DNA from: Sorangium cellulosum So0157-2
Lineage (GTDB): Bacteria > Myxococcota_A > Polyangia > Polyangiales > Polyangiaceae
Reading direction: 5' to 3'
Assembly (NCBI RefSeq): GCF_000418325.1
Contig: NC_021658.1
Span: 8,818,001 to 8,882,000 of the forward strand
Length of the DNA: 64,000 bases
Below are positions 54,455 through 61,746 of this stretch, one piece after another; the first letter of the stretch is position 1; every line of letters begins with the position of its first letter. A program made the position numbers and the translations under genes. The notes beneath the pieces are model-generated. The model was not told where the DNA came from. It did no database searches and worked only from the letters and a program-made list of their open reading frames with translations.

Positions 54455-55609
54455 TCATGGCTCTTCGTGGCCGATGAACAGGTCCTCCACCCGTCGATCG
54501 TGCTCGGTGCCGCGATCCGTCCAGTCCCACCCGCCGGCGACCGCGATGTTTGCACCCGAGACGTACGAGGCGCGGTCGGAGGCGAGGAACGCCACGGCAT
54601 CGGCGACCTCGCTGGCGCGCCCCAGGCGGCCCATGGGGACGCGCCGCTCCATCCACTCCTTCTGCGCTGGCGGAAGGTATCCATTGTCGATGAGCCCTGG
54701 AGACACACAGTTGACCAGGATTCCATGAGGCGCCTCCTCGGTGGCCAGGCTGCGCGTGAGGATGAGCACGCCGGTCTTCGCGATCGAGTACGCCGCCACG
54801 TTCGGCGCGCCGCGGATCGCGTAGGTGGGGCTCAACCCGATGTTGATGATCCGGCCGCTCTTTCGCTGGCGCATGCGCGCCACGGCCGCGCGACAGAGGT
54901 AATGAACGCTGCTCAGGTTGCTGTCCATGACGTTGCGCCATTCGTCGTCGGTCATCGCCGCGAGCGGCTTGAAGAAGAAATCGCCCACGTTGTTGACGAG
55001 GATGTCGACGGGGCCCAGCTGCGCCTCGACGCCGGAGAAGAGCTCCGCGGCCGCGTCGGGGCGGGTGACGTCGGCCTGCACGACCATGGTTCGTCGCCCG
55101 AGCGCGCGGATCTCGGCCGCCGTCTGCTCGGCCGCACCCCTGTTCGAATGGTAGTTGACGGCGACGTCCGCGCCTTGCTCCGCGAGGCGCAGCGCGATCG
55201 CCTTGCCGATCCCGCGCGAGCTGCCGGTGACCAGGGCGACGCGCCCGGCGAGCTCCGGCGATCGCGCCTGTGGCAGCCCCGGAGCAGCCTCCTTTTGGGG
55301 CTCGACGTCGACGGGGAGCTCCACGTGGTAGCTCGTCTCTCGCGGAGCCGCGCAGTACCTCTCGTAGAACGCCTCGAGGACCGGCTCTTCGCGCCGCATG
55401 ATGTCCGCGTGGGCTTCGGCGCTGCGCCACGGATAGAGCACCAGGATCTCGTCGGGGCGCGCGGTGCTCTGAAAGAACCGCGCATGACCGCACCATCCGG
55501 GGTGTTCGTGGGCCCCTGGGCCGAGCAGATCGTCCATTTTCTGCATGATCTGCGTGGCCTCACGCTCCATGCCGGGCTTGATGCGCCATCGCTCCATAAC
55601 GAGGATCAT
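54455..55609 (-). CDS. ABM-domain / short-chain dehydrogenase fusion
   Basis: 384 aa from ATG 55609, which has AGGAG eight bases upstream; ATG 55630 is in frame but lacks a site. Residues 1-95 are an antibiotic-biosynthesis-monooxygenase-like ferredoxin fold (MILVMERWRIKPGMEREATQIM; ARFFQSTARPDEILVLYPW). Residues 125-370 are a classical SDR (VALVTGSSRGIGKAIALRL; ILVNNVGDFFFK; INIGLSPTYAIRGAPNVAAYSIAKTGVL with Ser, Tyr, Lys; GVS-type end at SGANIAVAGGWDWTD). Expected to reduce a keto group with NAD(P)H, or oxidise a hydroxyl. The ABM half may guide the substrate. Fusion of the two is unusual. Confidence 0.8.
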   Translation of the reverse strand: MILVMERWRIKPGMEREATQIMQKMDDLLGPGAHEHPGWCGHARFFQSTARPDEILVLYPWRSAEAHADIMRREEPVLEAFYERYCAAPRETSYHVELPVDVEPQKEAAPGLPQARSPELAGRVALVTGSSRGIGKAIALRLAEQGADVAVNYHSNRGAAEQTAAEIRALGRRTMVVQADVTRPDAAAELFSGVEAQLGPVDILVNNVGDFFFKPLAAMTDDEWRNVMDSNLSSVHYLCRAAVARMRQRKSGRIINIGLSPTYAIRGAPNVAAYSIAKTGVLILTRSLATEEAPHGILVNCVSPGLIDNGYLPPAQKEWMERRVPMGRLGRASEVADAVAFLASDRASYVSGANIAVAGGWDWTDRGTEHDRRVEDLFIGHEEP

Positions 55610-55626
55610 GTCTTGGCTCCTGTTCG

Positions 55627-56667
55627 TCATCGCCGCTTCGATCTGGAGGGGCTGCCCGCGCTCTCGAGGGCGCGCCCCTTGTATTGACCGCGGATGGTCT
55701 GGGTAGCGCTCGCGAGCTTTCGCTTGTGGGCGGCGTTCAAGCTTGCTCCTTGATCGACGAACCGCTCGCAAACGAATGCGTGCGATTCATACGCGGTCGC
55801 GAGCGCCCACAGGTAGAGACGGTGGCTACGAGCGAGCTTGGGCGGAAGCGCCCTCAAGGCGGGTCGGATGGATTTGAGGGTGCGAATCAAGCGGGCGTGC
55901 TCTTCGAAGAAGAGACCACTGAATCCATCCTGGACGAACGGCGGGGCCATGGTAGGTCGCACGATGTTGTTGTAATCATCATTCGAGAAGTCGCCGGTGA
56001 ACCGGAATGATGCCGCCGTTGCCCACCAGAGCTGCGTGGAGATCGCGAGCGCCTCTCGCGCCCTCGGAACGTCGCGGTTGGCGAGCGCCTCCGACAGCCA
56101 CCTGTGCGCCATGAGCAGCGCCTGGACCAGAACGAAGAACGCGTGATGCCCCAATACCCAGCGGCCTAGCGCGCCGTCCGGAGCGCCCGCCTCCGCCGGA
56201 GGCGCGGCCAGCTGCGGGGTGGCATTCCAGGATTTTGGCCTTCGCCTGCCGGAGAACTGATGGAGGATGTCCTCGATGGACGCACAGAGGTGCCCAATTT
56301 CCATGGGCTGCAGGGAAGTGCCTTTCAGGCTTTCGCGGATCATCCGGTAATACGCGACGATCACCGCTTCGCAGTAGGCCTCGAGCGGGTCTGGGGCGGA
56401 GACCCGGTGGACATGGAAATAGGCGTCGTACTCCGCCTCCCGGTCCGAGAGGCTCCCCGGGGTGTCCGGCTCCGCCGCCTGCGCCTGCCATCGCTCGAGG
56501 ATGGGGACGGCGAGGGGGGCGAGCTGCTCGGCGAGCACCTCCAGGTCGCCCTCCGGCGCATGCGCCAACAAGACATCGAGGGCCGCGGCTGCGACCCTGG
56601 AGGTCTCGCCCATTCCGACGGCCTCGATGGCCTGGGGCGGCGGTAGATAAATGGTATATTTAGCCAT
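55627..56667 (-). CDS. Unknown helical protein, first gene of the tailoring operon
   Basis: 346 aa from ATG 56667; a longer frame from 56730 is less likely. Mostly helical with no signal peptide or membrane helix. Notable segments: SDREAEYDAYFHVHRVSAPD, YCEAVIVAYYRMIRESLKG, GHHAFFVLVQALLMAHRWLSEAL, WWATAASFRFTGDFSNDDYNNIVRPTM, FFEEHARLIRTLKSI. Clustered His/Glu residues in the helices could bind a metal or heme, but I cannot place it in a family. 17 bp separates it from the ABM-SDR gene, so it heads the operon. A biosynthetic role is inferred from position. Confidence 0.65.
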   Translation of the reverse strand: MAKYTIYLPPPQAIEAVGMGETSRVAAAALDVLLAHAPEGDLEVLAEQLAPLAVPILERWQAQAAEPDTPGSLSDREAEYDAYFHVHRVSAPDPLEAYCEAVIVAYYRMIRESLKGTSLQPMEIGHLCASIEDILHQFSGRRRPKSWNATPQLAAPPAEAGAPDGALGRWVLGHHAFFVLVQALLMAHRWLSEALANRDVPRAREALAISTQLWWATAASFRFTGDFSNDDYNNIVRPTMAPPFVQDGFSGLFFEEHARLIRTLKSIRPALRALPPKLARSHRLYLWALATAYESHAFVCERFVDQGASLNAAHKRKLASATQTIRGQYKGRALESAGSPSRSKRR

Positions 56668-57066
56668 GGTTTGCCCGACGATTGCCGCTGCGTCGGCAGA
56701 CGCCTTCGCGAGCCGGAACGCCATTTCCACTGCTCTGGCTCACAATGTTGAGTTGAGCCCTCGCGACGACCATGGGCACGGTCGCTCGACACGGCGTACG
56801 GAGAGGCCCGACGTTTTCTCCTTTTTTAGCCCTGTCCTGAATACTTCTGTTGGGCGTCGAAGATCCCTTGTCGAGACTGTCCGGCGATGTGTCGTGTGCG
56901 AAGCGTCCGCACGCCCAGCGGGCCCATGCGTTGCTAGAGCATGATACGGTTCGATGCCTGGCCGAGTGGGGGACGCGAGGAGTCTCCCTCTGGGACGCAT
57001 GAGGGATTTCGTGACCGAGACGTCGGCGAAAGCAGCGGCGCAGGAGCGGCGCATCAATGGTGAGCC
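56668..57066. promoter_or_regulatory. Divergent promoter region of the biosynthetic locus
   Basis: 399 bp between the tailoring operon (minus) and the PKS (plus). It is less GC-rich than its flanks with short T runs at about 56815-56828. It should contain both promoters; exact elements are not assignable. Confidence 0.55.
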
Positions 57067-60000
57067 ATGGGTTACGAGGACGTTGGTGATAATGTCGACG
57101 CAGTCGCGATCGTCGCGATGAGCGGCCGCTTCTCCGGCGCGAGGAATGTCGAGGAGCTGTGGCAGAAGCTCCGCGCCGGCGTGGAATGCGTCGTCACCTT
57201 CACGGAGGCCGAGGCGCTCGCCGCGGGGGTGAGCCGCGAGGTGCTCGCGAACCCCAGCTACGTGCCCAGAGGCGCGCCGCTCGACGGCGTGGAGCTCTTC
57301 GATGCCTCGTTCTTCGGGTTCAGCCCGAGGGAGGCAGAGAGCATGGATCCGCAGCAGCGCATTTTCCTGGAGGTCGCCTGGGAGGCCCTCGAGCGCGCCG
57401 GCTACGACCCCGATGCCCACTCCGGGCCCATCGGCGTCTTCGCGGGCAGCGCCCCGAGCGGCTACCACGCCCTGGCGCAGTCCGACCCGGAGATCCTGGG
57501 CGCCCTCGGCCACTATCAACTGACGCTGAACAACGACAAGGATTATCTCACCACGCACGCCTCGTACAAGCTCAACCTGCGGGGCCCGAGCGTGTGCGTG
57601 CAGACATCCTGCTCGACCTCGCTCGTGGCCGTGGTCATGGCCTGCCAGAGCCTGCTCAATCACGAGTGCGACATGGCGCTCGCGGGTGGCGTGGGGATCC
57701 ATGCGCACCAGCGGAGGGGCTATGTGTATCAGGAGAACGGCATCTCGTCGCCCGATGGGCATTGCCGCGCCTTCGATGCGGCCGCCAAGGGCACCGTGGG
57801 CGGCAGTGGCATAGGCATCGTCGTCCTGAAGCGGCTCGCCGACGCGCTCGCCGACGGCGACCACGTGCACGCGGTGATTCGAGGAGCGGCGATCAACAAC
57901 GACGGCTCGAGCAAGATCGGCTACACCGCGCCGAGCGTGCAGGGGCAAGCCGAGGTGATCGGCATGGCCCAGGCGCTCGCCGGCGTGGAGCCGGATGACA
58001 TCAGCTACATCGAGGCGCACGGCACCGGGACGCCGCTCGGCGATCCCATCGAGATCGCAGCCCTCACGCGCGTGTTCCGGGCGAAGACCGCACGAAGGCA
58101 GTTCTGCGCCATCGGCTCGCTCAAGACCAACCTCGGCCACCTCGATGCCGCCGCAGGCGTCGCCTCGCTGATCAAGACGGTCATGGCCCTCGAGCACCGC
58201 GAGCTGCCCCCGAGCCTGCACTTCGAGCGTCCGAATCCGAAGCTCGAGCTGGAGAGCAGCCCTTTCTACGTCAACACCCGCCTCACTCCGTGGCACGCGC
58301 CGCGAGGTCCGCGCCGCGCCGGCGTCAGCTCGTTCGGCATCGGCGGCACCAACGCGCACGTGGTCCTCGAAGAAGCTCCGCCCCCGCCTCCGAGCGGCCC
58401 CTCGCGGCGCTGGCAGATCCTCACCCTCGCGGCTCGCTCCGAGGCCGGGCTCGCGCGGGCCACGGCCGACATGATCGAGCACCTCGATCGCCACCCCGGC
58501 GCGTCGATCGCCGATGTCACGTACACGAGCCACGTGGGGCGCCGGGCCTGGCCCTTCCGGCGAGCGGTCGTCGGCGAGAGCGCCGCGGATCTCCGCGCCG
58601 CGCTCGCGAGCGAGGGCTCGCCGCGCTCGATCTCGTCATGCCAGGAGGCGAGGGAGCGGCCCGTCGTCTTCCTGTTCCCCGGTCAGGGAGCGCAGCACCT
58701 CTTCATGGCCCGGGAGCTGTACGAGGCCGAGCCGATCTTCCGGCAGTCCCTCGACCGCTGCGCCGAGCTCCTGCGCGGCCCGCTCGGCCTCGATCTGCGG
58801 CAGATCCTCTACCCCGCCGAGGGGCAGCGCGACGACGCCGAGCAGGAGCTCGGTAGGACCGCGATCGCCCAGCCCGCGCTCCTTGCCATCGAGCTCTCGC
58901 TCGCGAAGCTGTGGATGGCCTGGGGGATCGTCCCTCAGGCGATGATCGGCCACAGCGTCGGCGAGTTCGCCGCGGCTTGTCTGGCGGGCATCTTCCGCGA
59001 AGAGGACGCGCTCGGCCTCGTCGCCGAGCGGGGCCGCCTGATGCAACAGATGCCGCCCGGCGCGATGCTGGCGGTGCCCCTCGCGGAGCCCGAGCTCGCC
59101 CCCTACCTCAGCGACGACATCTCGCTCGCGGCGATCAACGGTCCGGCGCTCTCGGTGGTCGCTGGGCCGATCGAGGCCATCGACGCGCTCGCGGCCGAGC
59201 TCCTGGATCACGGGCTCTCGTGCCGGCGACTCCACACGCGGCACGCCTTCCACTCGAAGATGATGGCCCCCGTCGTGGACGCCTTTACCCGACGCGTGTC
59301 CGCGGTCGAGCGCCGCCCGCCGTCAGGCCACTTCCTCTCGACCCTGACGGGCGGCTGGATCTCCCCCGAAGCAGCGACCATCCCCGCATACTGGGCCCGG
59401 CAGCTCGTGGAGCCGGTGCGCTTCGCCCAGGCCGTGAGGCAGCTGCTGTCCGAGTCGATGTGGCTCTGGCTCGAGCTTGGTCCGGGCCAGACGCTGAGCC
59501 CGCTCGTACGGCAGCAGGCCCGCGCGGATGGCGGCCAGGTGGTCGTCGCCTCGCTGCCGCGCGCGAAGGACACGGGCGCCGACCACCTCGCGGTCATCGA
59601 GGCGCTCGGGCGTGTCTGGACCGCTGGTGGGAAGGTCGACTGGAAGGGCTTCCACGAGGGCGAGGCGCGGCGGCGGGTGCTGCTGCCGACCTACCCCTTC
59701 GAGCGGCAACGATACTGGGCCTCTCCGCGCCACACGAGCGCTCCGCCGGAGGCGAGCTCCAAGCCGCTCCTCGCGAAGAATCCCAACGTCGCCGATTGGT
59801 TCTTCCTCCCTTCCTGGCGGCGCTCGGATCCCCCGGTCTCGCTCGGCCCGCAGGCGGTGACCACGGGGCGCTCTACCTGGCTCGTCTTCATCGGGGACGA
59901 GGGCCTCGGCGCGGCGCTGGTGGAGGGCCTCGCGCGGCGGGGGCACGAGGTCGTCGCGGTGGTCGCGGGTGAGAGGTTCGAGCAGACGGGCCCGCAGCGC

Positions 60001-61728
60001 TACACGATCGATCCCGCCGCGAAGGGCGATGTTGCGTCCCTCTTCGCGCGGCTCGAAGTCGAAGGGCGCATGCCGGACCGGATCGTCCATGCCTTCTGCA
60101 CGTCGCCTGCGGACGGCGCGCGCATCGAGGGCGGAGCCGCTCTGGAGATCGAGCGCAGGCTGGGCTTCGACAGCCTCCTCCTCCTCGCCCAGGTGATCGC
60201 CGCGCAGAGGCATCCGAAGCCGCTGATGCTCGGCGTGATCACGACCCGGGCGCACTCCGTCATCGGAACCGAGGTCATCGAGCCCCTGCGCGCCCTGGTG
60301 CTCGGCCCCTGCCGCGTCATCCCGCAAGAAATGCCCCATGTCTCGTGCCGGAACATCGACGTCGATCTCCCGGGCGAAGGCGGGCGCGCGGAGATCGCGG
60401 CGCGCCTCATCGCCGATCTCGAGCGAGAGTCGCCCGACGCGGTGGTGGCCTACCGCGGCGGCCGGCGCTGGGTCGAGAGCATAGAGCTCACCGATGTCGG
60501 TCGGCGGTCAGCTGGCGCCGCCCCGCGCCTCCGCCAGCGCGGGGCGTACCTCATCACCGGCGGCCTGGGGGGCATCGGCCTCGTGGCTGCAGAGCTCCTG
60601 GCCCGAGAGGCGCACGCACGGCTGATCCTGGTCGGGCGGACCGGCCTGCCAGCGCGGCAGGGGTGGGACGACTGGCTCGCGGCCCACGGCGCGGCCGACG
60701 CGACGAGCCGAAAGATCGTCCGGATCCGCGCGCTCGAGGAGGCCGGCGCCGAGGTGACGATCGCCGCGGCCGACGTCTCCGATTTCGATGCGATGCGGAG
60801 CGTGATCGAGGAGGCCCGGACGCGCTTCGGCCGCATCGACGGCGTCATTCACTCCGCCGGCATCGCGAGCGGAGGCGTGATCCAGCTCAGGATGCCGACG
60901 GCGGCTTGGCGCGTGATGGCGCCGAAGGTCGGCGGCACGCTCGTGCTCGATGCGCTCCTCCGGGACGAGCGTCCCGACTTCCTCCTGATCTGCTCGTCGT
61001 TGGCCTCGCTGGTCGGCGGCGCCACCCAGATCGATTACTGCGCCGCCAACGCCTTCCTCGACGCCTACGCGCAGAGCCGCGAGGGCGAGGAGGGGTGCCG
61101 CGTCATCTCGGTGCAATGGGACACGTGGAGCGACGTCGGGATGGCGGTGGACTTCGAGCTCCCGGCCGATCTCCAAGAGGGGCGCCGCGAGACCCTGAAG
61201 CGGGGCATCAGCTCGAGCGAGGGCGCCGAGGTGCTCGGCCGCATCTTGAGCGCAGGCCTGAGCGGGCCGCTGGCGATCTGCACGTCGGATCTGCCGGCGT
61301 ACAAGCAGTCTGTCACGACACGCCGATCGCAGCACGAGCAGGCTCCCGCGGCCCGGCCGCTGCACTCGCGCCCTACGACGACGGGAGCTTATGTCGCTCC
61401 CGAGACCGAGACCGAACGGCGCATCGCCGTGATCTGGCAGGATCTCCTCGGCCTCGAGCAGGTGGGCGCAAACGACGATTTCCTCCAGCTGGGCGGCCAT
61501 TCGCTCTTGGCCACGCAGGTCCTGTCCCGTGTCCTCCTGACCCTCAAGGTGGGGATCTCGCTGCCGCAGTTCTTCGATGTGCCGACGGTCGCAGGGCTTT
61601 CGCGCCTGGTCGACGCAGCGCGGGCCGAAGGCGCCGGACCCGTCGCGCCGGAGATCGGCCGCGTCGAGCGAGACGCCTACCGAATCAAGCCGCCCGCGGC
61701 CGAACAGGCCGCCCGCACCAAGCCGTAA
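57067..61728 (+). CDS. Type I polyketide synthase module (KS-AT-KR-ACP)
   Basis: 1553 aa, a single module. KS about 12-435 with Cys182 (VQTSCSTSL), His318 (EAHGTGT) and His358 (NLGHLD). AT about 533-830 with Ser630 (GHSVGE) and HAFH at 726-729, a motif usually associated with malonyl-CoA. KR about 1155-1340 with the NADPH motif TGGLGGIG and catalytic region SSLASLVGG...YCAANAF; no LDD motif at the usual loop (GVIHSAGIASGGV), which favours A-type stereochemistry. ACP with Ser1479 (LQLGGHSLL). No DH, ER or TE. It would extend a chain by one malonate and leave a beta-hydroxyl. It is 18 bp before the NRPS and facing the tailoring operon. Confidence 0.95.
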   Translation: MGYEDVGDNVDAVAIVAMSGRFSGARNVEELWQKLRAGVECVVTFTEAEALAAGVSREVLANPSYVPRGAPLDGVELFDASFFGFSPREAESMDPQQRIFLEVAWEALERAGYDPDAHSGPIGVFAGSAPSGYHALAQSDPEILGALGHYQLTLNNDKDYLTTHASYKLNLRGPSVCVQTSCSTSLVAVVMACQSLLNHECDMALAGGVGIHAHQRRGYVYQENGISSPDGHCRAFDAAAKGTVGGSGIGIVVLKRLADALADGDHVHAVIRGAAINNDGSSKIGYTAPSVQGQAEVIGMAQALAGVEPDDISYIEAHGTGTPLGDPIEIAALTRVFRAKTARRQFCAIGSLKTNLGHLDAAAGVASLIKTVMALEHRELPPSLHFERPNPKLELESSPFYVNTRLTPWHAPRGPRRAGVSSFGIGGTNAHVVLEEAPPPPPSGPSRRWQILTLAARSEAGLARATADMIEHLDRHPGASIADVTYTSHVGRRAWPFRRAVVGESAADLRAALASEGSPRSISSCQEARERPVVFLFPGQGAQHLFMARELYEAEPIFRQSLDRCAELLRGPLGLDLRQILYPAEGQRDDAEQELGRTAIAQPALLAIELSLAKLWMAWGIVPQAMIGHSVGEFAAACLAGIFREEDALGLVAERGRLMQQMPPGAMLAVPLAEPELAPYLSDDISLAAINGPALSVVAGPIEAIDALAAELLDHGLSCRRLHTRHAFHSKMMAPVVDAFTRRVSAVERRPPSGHFLSTLTGGWISPEAATIPAYWARQLVEPVRFAQAVRQLLSESMWLWLELGPGQTLSPLVRQQARADGGQVVVASLPRAKDTGADHLAVIEALGRVWTAGGKVDWKGFHEGEARRRVLLPTYPFERQRYWASPRHTSAPPEASSKPLLAKNPNVADWFFLPSWRRSDPPVSLGPQAVTTGRSTWLVFIGDEGLGAALVEGLARRGHEVVAVVAGERFEQTGPQRYTIDPAAKGDVASLFARLEVEGRMPDRIVHAFCTSPADGARIEGGAALEIERRLGFDSLLLLAQVIAAQRHPKPLMLGVITTRAHSVIGTEVIEPLRALVLGPCRVIPQEMPHVSCRNIDVDLPGEGGRAEIAARLIADLERESPDAVVAYRGGRRWVESIELTDVGRRSAGAAPRLRQRGAYLITGGLGGIGLVAAELLAREAHARLILVGRTGLPARQGWDDWLAAHGAADATSRKIVRIRALEEAGAEVTIAAADVSDFDAMRSVIEEARTRFGRIDGVIHSAGIASGGVIQLRMPTAAWRVMAPKVGGTLVLDALLRDERPDFLLICSSLASLVGGATQIDYCAANAFLDAYAQSREGEEGCRVISVQWDTWSDVGMAVDFELPADLQEGRRETLKRGISSSEGAEVLGRILSAGLSGPLAICTSDLPAYKQSVTTRRSQHEQAPAARPLHSRPTTTGAYVAPETETERRIAVIWQDLLGLEQVGANDDFLQLGGHSLLATQVLSRVLLTLKVGISLPQFFDVPTVAGLSRLVDAARAEGAGPVAPEIGRVERDAYRIKPPAAEQAARTKP

Positions 61729-61746
61729 ACAGAAGGGGATCGCGTC

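Noticed and set aside
56953..57005. tRNA-like words (ggccgagtggg)
   Set aside because: No T-loop, anticodon arm or acceptor stem can be completed.
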